Source: Acidithiobacillus sp. (GTDB lineage: Bacteria; Pseudomonadota; Gammaproteobacteria; Acidithiobacillales; Acidithiobacillaceae). Taken from it: 63,208 nt of DNA. The notes under the pieces were generated by a model, which was not told where the DNA came from, ran no database searches, and was given only the letters and a program-made list of their open reading frames with translations. Position numbers and translations under genes: made by a program. Within the stretch, counting starts at the first letter, position 1. Each line of letters begins with the position of its first letter. The stretch lies in contig JAQVDS010000015.1 of the NCBI GenBank assembly GCA_028697715.1, forward strand, positions 1 through 63,208, given 5' to 3'. This document shows positions 34,077-42,419 of this stretch, in pieces.

Positions 34077-35492
34077 TTATGAAAAATCACTCGCTCCCGT
34101 TTTTCGCCGTTCCTTCAGCACGGACAGTTCCTCAAGGTTCCAGGCTGCCAGAAATCCAAAAAATACCAAAACAGCCGAGACCATAAAATCCCAATGCAAA
34201 GCAAGCACGATCTTCTCCGGATGCGCATGAGATGAATGGCCCACGAAGTGGGTAAAGACCGCGCCAAAGCCAGCAACCCCCAAGGTGCCTCCCATCGAGC
34301 GAAACAGAGATACGGTGGAAGTGGCTACGCCCAGGTGCCGGTGCGGCAATGCCCACTGGGCAGACAGCACCATGACCTGCATGGTCGAGCCCAAGCCGAT
34401 ACCGAGCAGCAGTAGACATGCATCAATCAATCCTATCGGCGTGTCTACCGAAATCCGTGACAACAGAACCAACGAAATCGCTATGAGCAGGGTTCCAACA
34501 ATCGGAAAAAAGCGGAATCGCTGGTGTTTGCTGATCCAGCGACCACTTGTAATCGAGGTGAATAACATGCCGGCGAGGAGAAAAAGCATCTGCAATCCAG
34601 ATTCCGTTGGAGTCAATTCACGCACTACCTGGAAATACGTTGGCAGGAAGCTGATCGATCCCAACATGGAAATGCCAACGAAGAAGGAAACGATCACACT
34701 GGCTGTAAAGGTGCGGTGCCGAAAAAACTGTAGGGGAAAAATCGGCTCCGGGTGTTTTGCACTCCACTGCGTCAAAACCAGCAACGTCAGTAAAAACAAT
34801 ATTCCGATTCCATACCGGAAGATCCCGCTCGGAAGATCAACGAAGAGAATTAACGCCGTCAATCCAACAACCAATGAAACAGAACCAGCCCAATCAAAGG
34901 ATACCGAACGGTGATCAACCTTGGGAAACGCCCATTGGATAACCGAGAGGCAGAACAAGCCAAAGGGAAGGTTGAGGTAAAAGATCCAGCGCCATCCCCA
35001 TTGTTCGACCACAAAACCACCGAGCAGCGGTCCTGCCAAGGTTGCCAAACCAAAGGCTGCACCGACGAGTCCTTGATATTTGCCACGCTGTTCGAGTGGA
35101 ATGAAATCGGAAATGCTGGCAATGGCACTGACCAGAATCCCGCCGCCGCCTAAGCCTTGTAAACCCCGGAACAGAACCAGCGTATCCAGATTCCATGCGG
35201 CACCAGAAAGGGCTGACCCCGCCAAAAACGCGCCTACCGCAAAAATCAGAACTGATTTGCGGCCCAGGAGATCCCCCATTTTTCCGTAAATCGGTAACAT
35301 GACGGTGGACGCCAGAAGATACGCCGTAATCACCCACGGCAAGTGCGCCAGCGCATGCAGTTGTTTGGCAATGGTGGGTAATGCGGTGGCTACCACCGTC
35401 TGATCCATGGCAGCCAAAAAAATGGCTGAAAGTACAGCCAGAAACATACTTTTTTGGGTAAAACTCAATCGATACGTGGAAGTATCAGCCAT
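34077..35492 (-). CDS. DHA2-type MFS drug efflux protein, 14 membrane spans
   Basis: LAAMDQTVVATALPTIAKQL and the RGLQGLGGGGILVSAI motif C region mark the EmrB/QacA group of the major facilitator superfamily, and 471 residues with about 14 hydrophobic segments fits. It exports drugs or other hydrophobic compounds against the proton gradient. Its start overlaps the stop of the truncated AI-2E gene by 8 nt, so it is the last gene of a three-gene unit with a phospholipase D-like protein. No membrane-fusion partner is nearby. Confidence 0.9.
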   Translation of the reverse strand: MADTSTYRLSFTQKSMFLAVLSAIFLAAMDQTVVATALPTIAKQLHALAHLPWVITAYLLASTVMLPIYGKMGDLLGRKSVLIFAVGAFLAGSALSGAAWNLDTLVLFRGLQGLGGGGILVSAIASISDFIPLEQRGKYQGLVGAAFGLATLAGPLLGGFVVEQWGWRWIFYLNLPFGLFCLSVIQWAFPKVDHRSVSFDWAGSVSLVVGLTALILFVDLPSGIFRYGIGILFLLTLLVLTQWSAKHPEPIFPLQFFRHRTFTASVIVSFFVGISMLGSISFLPTYFQVVRELTPTESGLQMLFLLAGMLFTSITSGRWISKHQRFRFFPIVGTLLIAISLVLLSRISVDTPIGLIDACLLLLGIGLGSTMQVMVLSAQWALPHRHLGVATSTVSLFRSMGGTLGVAGFGAVFTHFVGHSSHAHPEKIVLALHWDFMVSAVLVFFGFLAAWNLEELSVLKERRKTGASDFS

Positions 35493-35799
35493 TTCCTGGG
35501 TGGTCTCCGTTGCTACTTGCTGTTTTCAGCAAGGTTTCTAACTTGCTCTGTCCCATGCCCATGAGTATAGGCCCCACAAACACGCCCAGTATTCCCAGCA
35601 TGGACAAGCCAGTCAGATGGCCGAGGAGGATCAGGGTGGATGATATCCTAGCCGTGCAGCCGATCAAAAGCGGCTTGAGCAGATTGTCGGCAAAGGAAGT
35701 AACTCGCGCTTTTCCTCTCATGTCCAGGGTTTTGTTTCCACCATGATCGAGCAATGCCTGCCGCAGCTCAGTCAGGAACCCAGCTGGATTTCCCGGCAT
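35485..35799 (-). CDS. Truncated AI-2E family transporter, C-terminal piece, 104 aa
   Basis: The section ADNLLKPLLIGC, then GHLTGLSMLGILGVFVGPIL matches the last membrane segments of AI-2E-type exporters (normally about 350 residues). About two thirds of the N-terminal part is missing. The ATG at 35799 follows GGGAGAG, and the frame could also start at 35874 inside the end of the upstream gene. The coupling to both neighbours makes translation likely. Whether the piece still works is doubtful. Confidence 0.65.
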   Translation of the reverse strand: MPGNPAGFLTELRQALLDHGGNKTLDMRGKARVTSFADNLLKPLLIGCTARISSTLILLGHLTGLSMLGILGVFVGPILMGMGQSKLETLLKTASSNGDHPGNG

Positions 35800-35842
35800 T
35801 CTCTCTCCCAATTTGGAGGTAAAAGCCACTGACGAAGGATTT

Positions 35843-36745
35843 CTACATCTTGCCAGATCGTGCCCAATCCGCATTGAACTGCGCCCGCAGCTTACCCAAA
35901 TTACTACCGTTCAGCAGCAATCCCATTTCCCGGTTTGCCTCCAGGCTGGTCTGGGTGAAGTTTTCGCTGCCGATGAAGGCCATCGAGTTGCCCACGATCA
36001 TTTTGGCGTGCATGTAGATTGGCTTCACCGGCAGGAGACGCACCTGACAGCCGTGCGCGCGCAGGAAAGCGACATCCCGCTGGTCCTCCTCATTGATGCT
36101 GGACGGCAGGATCAATCGAAGGTTCGCGCCCTTCGCCGCCAGGGCATCAAGGATCGGCGCATAGGGGCCGAGTTCTTCGGATTCAATATCAATGGGCCCT
36201 GGTTGATTGATGACCTGGAGTAGTTGGTCGGCAGAAGTCCCAGGAGAAAGAACAAGTACCCGGTGTGCAAAGTCCGGTGCCCGACGATGGTTCCAGTCGG
36301 CATTGAAAACAGCGTTCGCCGCCTGCACCACGGAAGGATTGTGCGTGACATAGAGATACTCCCGATTTTTGTGGAATGCCGACCAATCGAGGTTGGCCGT
36401 GCCAATCTCACACTCGTGACCATTGCAGACGTACTTGGCATGGTAGAAGGCATAGCGATCGCCGTGGCTTGTGAAGCGATAGGGTGCCAGGTGCAATTGC
36501 GCCCCGGTGCCTTCTATTCTGCGCTCTTCCTTTTTTACCTGCCAAGGCTTCATCCCATAGGGTTTGCCCTCGATGATGACCCGCACGTCCACCCCGCGCC
36601 GTTTGGCTTTCTCCAATGCACGCAAAATGGGTCGATCGGACAAGTAATAGACACCCACGGAAACCTGATGCTGGGCAGCATCGATGACCTGCAGGATCGG
36701 CGCGGGACCGGCTTGGGGCTCAACGTATAACATGCGGTTCTCCAA
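35843..36745 (-). CDS. Phospholipase D-like protein with degenerate HKD motifs
   Basis: Two copies of the PLD motif are seen: HAKYVCNGHECEIGTANLD (near residue 108) and HAKMIVGNSMAFIGSEN (near 248). Each keeps His and Lys but is one residue short and lacks the usual Asp. The protein is 300 residues with no signal peptide. Family members hydrolyse or transfer phosphatidyl groups, or cut DNA. It begins the unit with the truncated AI-2E and efflux genes. Activity cannot be assumed given the altered motifs. Confidence 0.82.
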   Translation of the reverse strand: MENRMLYVEPQAGPAPILQVIDAAQHQVSVGVYYLSDRPILRALEKAKRRGVDVRVIIEGKPYGMKPWQVKKEERRIEGTGAQLHLAPYRFTSHGDRYAFYHAKYVCNGHECEIGTANLDWSAFHKNREYLYVTHNPSVVQAANAVFNADWNHRRAPDFAHRVLVLSPGTSADQLLQVINQPGPIDIESEELGPYAPILDALAAKGANLRLILPSSINEEDQRDVAFLRAHGCQVRLLPVKPIYMHAKMIVGNSMAFIGSENFTQTSLEANREMGLLLNGSNLGKLRAQFNADWARSGKM

Positions 36746-36751
36746 AGAGTT

Positions 36752-37024
36752 TTATAATCTGGGCTCTACTCGATCTCTGCGTGGTAGTTCTTCATCGAAG
36801 GTGCCATCGGAACGACTCCGAAGTAGCACCCAGACCACGCAGCCGATCCAGACAAGGACTGTCCAGCCGAGAAGTCCATTGACCAGCAAAAGCAGCAGCG
36901 GTCGTGGTGCATCAAGAACCAGCCCCAGGATGGTGGGCAGAAGGTAAAGTAATATCAGCACGACAAGGCCAATGACAACGAAAACTACAGACCCCGCAGA
37001 CGTGGATAACAGCCAATGTTCCAC
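36752..37024 (-). CDS. Superinfection-immunity-like membrane protein, 90 aa
   Basis: The likely start is GTG 37024, 5 nt after AGGAGGT. Two hydrophobic segments (VVFVVIGLVVLILLYLLPT and LLLLLVNGLLGWTVLVWIGC) with LLPTI and NGLLGWTVLVW match the small family named after T4 Imm. In bacteria its members are of unknown use and are widespread in chromosomes, so phage defence should not be presumed. It lies 6 nt before the PLD-like gene's far side, on the same strand and upstream of it. Confidence 0.7.
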   Translation of the reverse strand: MEHWLLSTSAGSVVFVVIGLVVLILLYLLPTILGLVLDAPRPLLLLLVNGLLGWTVLVWIGCVVWVLLRSRSDGTFDEELPRRDRVEPRL

Positions 37025-37584
37025 GGTTCTACCTCCTGTTTTTCCATGCAAGCTGATTCTCGCCTTGCTGCAAACAGGCGGCAATCCCTGTAGTAGCCCA
37101 ACATACAGTACTCCGGCCACTCCCGCGCACAGAATCCGGCCAATTTCCGTAGGGGCGGCAGTGGGTTCTACCCAGGGCAGGACTTTTTCCCCCGGGTGAC
37201 TGACTCTACTACACCCCAGACAACAATTAACCCCGTATTCAAGCGTCCAGAAAGTGTGCGGTGTTGCCATGGATGTGACCGTAGAGATGGATGCCGTCGC
37301 TTCATTTGCCAAACTGCTCCCAAAGCAGGGACTAGCCACTCTGTGACAAATTCCCCTGCAATCGCATGCGAATTCGCATAATTCGCATACAAATTGGTGT
37401 GCGGGACGTCGTTTTTGCTCACTCTAAGGCCATTGCTTGTGTAGGCCGGCTCCTTCAGATCTATGATGCTGTCGGAGGCTCTGCCCTGAACCTGACAATC
37501 TCTCTGGGTGATTGTGAGGGATGGCAGCATCTGTGACGCAGACATCCCTCTGCAGGTCTGGCTGCCATACCGATGCCGAAGCAG
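37025..37584. other. Gene-poor stretch
   Basis: No supported gene lies here. Open frames on both strands lack ribosome sites and motifs. Near 37394-37422 a stretch resembles 33561-33590 (see the repeat finding). The rest is unremarkable. Confidence 0.4.
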
Positions 37585-38139
37585 TTACTCCTCGTCGAGT
37601 ATCGAAGCCTTGCGGAGCATATAGCCTCCCACCAGGCCCACCAGAGCGCCAACCAGGACTTCCGCCAGACGCATCCCTGCGTTGAGCCACGGGGCGCTGC
37701 TATTCAGATGGGAAAAGATCACGATGAGCAGAACGGTGGAAACTACCTGCCTGCCACGGTCGTTAAATCCGACCAGCTGGCTGAAGAGCAGAGAAAGAGC
37801 CATAACCAGAGCCAGTGCGAGCATTTTCTGCGGGAAGTACAGCAGATACAGCAAGGCAGCAACGGCTCCGATCACAGTAGAACTGAGCGTCGACCAGAAA
37901 CTCGCTCGCGTGTCTGCCCAATGGTCCTTGAAGACAGTGAGCACGGTAACGGCAGACCAGAGGGCACCAATCACTGTTGCTGTGACGTGTGTGGGTACCA
38001 GCTGATCCAAGCCGTAGCCCAGAAGGTATCCAGCCAGCACCAGACCCGTCAAAGTCAGGCTGTGTACATATGGCCCTTTGTGATGGAGCTTTCGTCCTGC
38101 GTCGGTAAGTTGCTCCCTGGCTTGGGGGAGAAGATTCAT
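37585..38139 (-). CDS. FUSC/aromatic acid exporter-like membrane protein, 184 aa
   Basis: I chose ATG 38139 (MNLLPQAREQLTDAGRK), after GAGGG. Six hydrophobic segments such as TLTGLVLAGYLLGYGLDQL and SFWSTLSSTVIGAVAALLYLL, with the GRKLHHKGPYVHSLTLT lead, fit the half-size FUSC or ArAE N-terminal domain. It may export organic acids or be a lone membrane half. No partner gene is seen. Confidence 0.72.
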   Translation of the reverse strand: MNLLPQAREQLTDAGRKLHHKGPYVHSLTLTGLVLAGYLLGYGLDQLVPTHVTATVIGALWSAVTVLTVFKDHWADTRASFWSTLSSTVIGAVAALLYLLYFPQKMLALALVMALSLLFSQLVGFNDRGRQVVSTVLLIVIFSHLNSSAPWLNAGMRLAEVLVGALVGLVGGYMLRKASILDEE

Positions 38140-38686
38140 ACGGTAACCCTCTGCGGCTTGCTGCCCCCATCGTAGCGGAACAGGCACTGCCGCACGACCG
38201 GTTAGGGCTAGATCTGGCCTCACACCAACTTTTCCTGGAGAGATGGCGTCGTGCTGCTCTTGATTCCTTCTTGCTCGTGGATGTTACGTTCCGCGATAAA
38301 TCAGGCGTTTTGTTCCAGCTAGTTGAGGCCGAACAGGCGGGGTTGTCCCAGGGGGTTTTGGGAAGATTCTCGGATCCAGGAGATACCGTCTTGGCCGAAA
38401 TTATGCAACCTTGAATTCAGGATCGAAGGGTTTTCCGGATTTGAGCACGCCGAAGGCTGGGAGTACATGCGCGTGCTGTGCCGCATGGTGGCCGCCGAGT
38501 CAGTGGGAGACGAGTGCACCGTTCCGCCCGCGGTGGGGCGCAGACGGTGCACCGGTGACCACGACGTCCGGGGCCCATTCATCTAATCGCTAGCGCAAGG
38601 CCGATCGCGCAAGGGCGCGCGAAAAGGCTTACTGAGCACGGCGATTCTCCTTGCTCAAGCGCTGAGCAAAGCGTTGCTGTGCTGCC
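38140..38686. other. Gene-poor stretch before the flagellin relic
   Basis: Frames are open on both strands but none has a recognisable domain or ribosome site. Near 38655 TGCTCA and TGAGCA form a 6-bp hairpin. I see no other structure. Confidence 0.4.
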
Positions 38687-40354
38687 TTACGGCAGGAGCT
38701 TGAGATAGGCTTTCTGCAGGCTTCCTTCCTGCACCAGTGTGGAGATACCCGCCTTTTGCAGGATCTGATACATGGTCAGCTGGGAGGTCGCCTTGGCCAG
38801 GTTGGCGTCCTCGACCACAGACCTCGCGGACTCGAGGTTGGCATTTTCCGTTTGTGCATTCAAAGAGCTTTTCTGTATGCGAGTCTGTACCGCGCCCAGA
38901 GTACCGGATTGCTCGGTGAGGTACTGGATGGCCTGATCGATGGTCAGGATGCTGCGTTGCGCATTCTCCGCCGTCCCTACGTCGATGGTAGACAGGGCAC
39001 CTTGTTCTACCCCGGTTGCCTGACTGGAATAGCCGAGGATGTGGGCATTGGTGATCGCATAGGATTGCGGCGAGGCGAACTGCACTACGCCCTGAATGAG
39101 TGCGGCTCCCGAGTTGCTGTCGATCGGGTTCCCCACGGGATAGCCGCTGACATTGAGTGCCTGCAATGAACCCGTACTGCCGGCTGCCAGACCAGCTTGG
39201 GCAACAGTTGCTCGCCCCGCTATCACGATATTCTCCCCCTGCGATTGCGTCAGCACCAAACGCGCTGCGCCATCGCGCATCACCGTTGACGCAGCGATGC
39301 CGGTCACTGCCGTCTTTTGGTTGATGGCGCCTACCAACTGACTGAGGTCGAGAGGATTGCCTCCCCCACCGCTGACCGTTGCCTGAATATTGACCTGATG
39401 AACAGGATTACTTTTGCTGCCATTGCTCAATACAAAGCTGTAGGACCCGGAACTTACGGAAAACATAACGCTGGTATTGGCCTGGGCCTTGACTCCAGTT
39501 TGCTCCGCGACGGCATTGATCGATTGGGCAATGGATGCGGCAGATTCCGACGGGGAAGTAATGTTCACCTTCGCCGCCCCGATCCCGCTGCGAATCTCGA
39601 TGCTGGAAGGCGCGGGCACGAAATTTCCGTCTCCCTCACCGGCGCTGGAGTTGAGGAGAATGCCACCGGACGTGGCATAAGCACCACCGCGTCCCGACAC
39701 GATCCCACCTGAAGCGGTCATCACCGCATTGGCAGTTGAGGCGTAAGCTTCTATGTATCCGGGCGCACCGGAGACGATTTGTACCGTCGCTCCGGATGCC
39801 GGGTATGGAACCACACTGACCACTTCGCCCGGTTGGTATAACGTCGGCGGAGCTACGAGCACTTGCCCACTCGTTACATACGTCCCACTGGTCGTCTCGC
39901 TAATCCCGGGATTGTTGCTGCCGTGGGGATAAATAACAGTACCGCTGACATAGTGGATAGTCGCACCGCTGGAAACCACGTATTTGGTATTGCTATCGAT
40001 GGGGTAAGTCTGATTGAGAAGGGTGGTAGCGCTGAGGAGAGCGCCGCTACCCTCATTCAGGCCCACGACTGTCTCTGGAGAAACTGTCGTGAGCGTACCT
40101 CCCGAGGCGATCAGGATCCCACCAGACAGCGTGGCGTAGCTTTTGTCTGCCCCAACACTGATGGTGAAGGCCTGGCCGACGGCGAAGCCCTGATTGGTAA
40201 TGGCACCGCTCAAGGTGTAGGTTCCCGCACCGGAAGAGGGTTGCGCCGGATAATTCCCCATGGCCGCACTTCGGGTATTGGCGATACTCACAGGAATGAT
40301 TTGGTGGGCGTTGGGACCGACCTGGAAACTTTTCCCGGCAAAGGTACCTGATTG
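38687..40354 (-). pseudogene. Flagellin lacking its N-terminal domain
   Basis: The C-terminal part is a full flagellin D0/D1 region: LTIDQAIQYLTEQSGTLGAV, QTRIQKSSLNAQTENANLES and VVEDANLAKATSQLTMYQIL, ending SLQKAYLKLLP. Upstream the frame reads TFAGKSFQVGPNAHQIIPVS, also flagellin-like, and is closed by a TGA at 40355-40357. The N-terminal 110 or so residues needed for export and polymerisation are absent and not found in other frames. A GTG at 40291 is only nominal. The middle is Ser/Gly/Thr-rich. No other flagellar gene is near, so it is a relic moved or cut here. Confidence 0.8.
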
Positions 40355-40552
40355 TCACCTCAATACCCCCAAGTAGGTCAATTTTACGGCAGCGACGGTG
40401 AGGTCTTGCCGGCGTGTGGCAAGAAAGTGTCGATTTTAGCGCCAGCAAGCCGTCTTCTGCTTGACGAAAGCATGTTTTATGCCAGGTAAGGTGAAGGCCC
40501 CATGATTGTCTACAACGCCTCGTTTGAGCGCTGTCCTTACGCGCTGCGCGGA

Positions 40553-40745
40553 GGATATTCCGCTCGCGCGGGAGTATCACTTCCCAGCGACCATCGCCGA
40601 TCTTTATGCCCCGGACGCCATGCCCGATGACCTGCGCGCCGCCCATGATCGCAATGACGAAGTGCTGGAGCGCATCTATATTGGTCGGCGCTTTAAGAAC
40701 GACACCGAGCGGCTGGAAAAGCTGTTTAGCTCTATACGAAGATGA
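40553..40745 (+). pseudogene. C-terminal remnant of an MmeI-like DNA methyltransferase
   Basis: The stretch FPATIADLYAPDAMPDDL then NDEVLERIYIGRRFKNDTERLEKLF matches the end of MmeI-type combined restriction-methylation enzymes, which typically read ADLYDP-MP-LL and AYGRR-F-ND-ER. Only this tail remains. The sequence left of 40553 belongs to something else. Evidence of an older restriction system in the chromosomal core. Confidence 0.6.
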
Positions 40746-40884
40746 CGGCCGGTGCTGCGACTCCTGTGGCAAGTAAGAGCAAGGCGCGCAAGCGCCGCCG
40801 CGCGGGTGCGTGAGCGGTCTGGCCTTGTCGCCTGACGGTGGTTATTCTTACCAGAATTGTATCGTTATTTCAGGAGCATGAATC

Positions 40885-41097
40885 ATGGCGGCCAGCGCGA
40901 CTTTATCGAGCAAGTTTCAGATTTCTCTGCCCAAGGCGGTGCGTGAGGCGCAGCACTGGCAGGCCGGGCAGGAATTTGTGTTCATCCCCAAGGGCAAGGG
41001 CGTGTTGCTGATGCCGGTGCCAGAACTGACGGATTTGGCGGGTATTGCCGAGGGTGCCCACACCGACGCCGTGCGTGACCGTGAGGATCGTTATTGA
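40885..41097 (+). CDS. AbrB-type antitoxin (VapB-like), 70 aa
   Basis: An N-terminal swapped-hairpin domain (LSSKFQISLPKAVREAQHW, then AGQEFVFIPKGKGVLLMPV) is typical of SpoVT/AbrB antitoxins. The acidic tail (DAVRDREDRY) likely wraps the toxin. The stop overlaps the toxin start by 4 nt. It binds its own promoter in most systems. The pair is intact although the genes around it are decayed. Confidence 0.88.
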   Translation: MAASATLSSKFQISLPKAVREAQHWQAGQEFVFIPKGKGVLLMPVPELTDLAGIAEGAHTDAVRDREDRY

Positions 41098-41498
41098 TGG
41101 CGGCAACGCCCTGTGTGGTTGATACCTCGGCTTGGATCGAGTGGTTGGTCGGTTCTGCGCTAGGCCAGCGCTTGCGCCCGCATTTTCCGGAAAAGGCAGA
41201 ATGCCTTGTCCCCACCATCGTGCAGTTGGAACTTTCCAAATGGCTGGTGCGCGAGGTGGGTGAGGATGCTGCTGATTTGGTGATTGCCTACACGCAAAAA
41301 TGCGTGGTGGTGCCGCTGGATACCGAGATTGCCCTGCTCGCGGCGGATTTGCACCGGGCACACCAGTTGGCCACCGCTGATGCCATCGTGTACGCCACGG
41401 CGCGGCACGCCGACGCAGGCTTGCTCACTTGCGACGCGCATTTTGACGGGCTCGCTGGTGTGTCATTATTCAGCAAAACCGAAGCGCCGCGCGATTAA
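41094..41498 (+). CDS. PIN-domain ribonuclease toxin (VapC-like)
   Basis: The PIN fold is visible with CVVDTSAWIEWLVG (first Asp), LVPTIVQLELSKW (Glu), TADAIVYATARHADAGLLTCD (the two later Asp). At 134 residues it is complete. Such toxins cut tRNA or rRNA when the antitoxin is lost. The start can be ATG 41094 or 41097. Located 520 nt from the tRNA-Thr scar, in a region that gathers mobile genes. Confidence 0.9.
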   Translation: MMAATPCVVDTSAWIEWLVGSALGQRLRPHFPEKAECLVPTIVQLELSKWLVREVGEDAADLVIAYTQKCVVVPLDTEIALLAADLHRAHQLATADAIVYATARHADAGLLTCDAHFDGLAGVSLFSKTEAPRD

Positions 41499-41527
41499 GA
41501 GATTCGCTATGAATCAGGGTATCCCTA

Positions 41528-41620
41528 GTGATCGAGCGATTGTCGCAGGACTTGCGCTCGGCGTTTCCCGAGATGAAGGGGTTTTCGCCGCGTAATCTCA
41601 AGTACATGCGCGCTATACGC
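41528..41620 (+). pseudogene. YhcG/DUF1016 nuclease N-terminal fragment
   Basis: VIERLSQDLRSAFPEMKGFS followed by PRNLKYMRA is the start of the conserved DUF1016 N-terminal domain of YhcG-type PD-(D/E)XK proteins. The match stops at about 41610 and the rest of the gene (normally about 340 residues) is gone. A relic. Confidence 0.7.
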
Positions 41621-42019
41621 GCTGCGCCAGAACACGCAAGCGCTTGGCCTCTCCCGTGCCAGTTCGCGGGCTGGATGGGTGTGGGCAACGGTGTCTCGAA
41701 AGGAGCTGTCCTGGCTTCCGAGTGTCAGACATCCCGCTGGTTGCATTCTTCATCATCATTGCAGGAATTTGCTTTGATCCAGGGCGATCTGCTTGGCAGC
41801 CAATATCTGCCAAGCATTGCGCAGATGAAGCAGGAGAATGCCAAGGATCTCAAGGGACCGCGCGGCCGTGACACTCACAGCAGCGCTACGTCCTAGCGCT
41901 GCTCTGCATCTTGTACCAAGCTGTCTTGCCTTGGCTCTAGTTTGATGCCAAGCGTCTATTATGTGTCTACTAGCAAAGAAAATGGCACTTGAGCGATATG
42001 CCTAAGCGCCTGTTTTGAC
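41621..42019. other. Gene-free stretch before the tRNA scar
   Basis: No supported gene, RNA or repeat. It is the last chromosomal DNA before the element boundary at 42065. Confidence 0.4.
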
Positions 42020-42065
42020 TGGTGCCGTTGAGGGGAATCGAACCTCTGACCTACTGATTACGAAT
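42020..42065 (-). pseudogene. Displaced 3' half of tRNA-Thr(CGT); element attachment site
   Basis: On the minus strand the sequence ATTCGTAATCAGTAGGTC, then AGAGGTTCGATTCCCC and TCAACGGCACCA, is the anticodon loop (CGT), variable region, T arm and acceptor with CCA of a tRNA-Thr. The 5' half is missing: homology stops within the anticodon arm, and element DNA begins. This is the usual result of integrase-mediated insertion into a tRNA, with the intact tRNA expected at the far end outside the window. One T-stem pair is mismatched, in keeping with loss of function. Confidence 0.8.
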
Positions 42066-42340
42066 GGCTGAAATATGCTACATTTTTCGTTTTTGTATCA
42101 TGGACTTAGTCTAGCTGCCCTTTTGTTTCAAAGGCTTGTATCTTTCTATAACATCATTTCACTAGCCCTATCTATCACGGTTTTGTGTGCCAATTCGGGA
42201 AATTGCCCTATGGGTTGCACCGGAAAAGAGGCCCGGTTTCCTGTGTAGCCGGTCTTTGGGAACCACTACACCGAAAGCGGGCAGGGTTGCGGGGATACGC
42301 AGTTTCCAGCAGGGCAGGGTAGGGGGCTTTTCCACCCGTG

Positions 42341-42411
42341 CCGTCTGCCGAGACATTGCCGTCTGCCGAGACATTGCCGTCTGCCGAGACATTGCCGTCT
42401 GCTAAGACCTG
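42341..42411. repeat. Tandem 18-bp repeats with internal dyads
   Basis: CCGTCTGCCGAGACATTG occurs three times in tandem (42341, 42359, 42377) and a fourth copy (42395-42411) is degenerate. Each copy contains GTCT-GCCG-AGAC, an inverted repeat. The array ends 9 nt before the parB stop. It could be a partition site, a replication or control iteron, or chance duplication. The 275 bases between the tRNA scar and this array hold no gene that I can support. Confidence 0.75.
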
Positions 42412-42419
42412 CCAAGACC

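Noticed and set aside
37573..38175. 200-aa plus-strand frame opposite the FUSC-like gene
   Set aside because: The minus-strand protein has membrane segments and a ribosome site. The plus frame looks random in composition.
38200..38410. Open plus-strand frame ending with FSDPGDTVLAEIMQP
   Set aside because: No start codon with a ribosome site and no recognisable family; could be a relic but not supported.
42168..42392. Minus-strand frame coding for repeated MSRQTA
   Set aside because: The repeats fit a DNA control site better, the C-terminal part has no motif, and there is no ribosome site before the first ATG.
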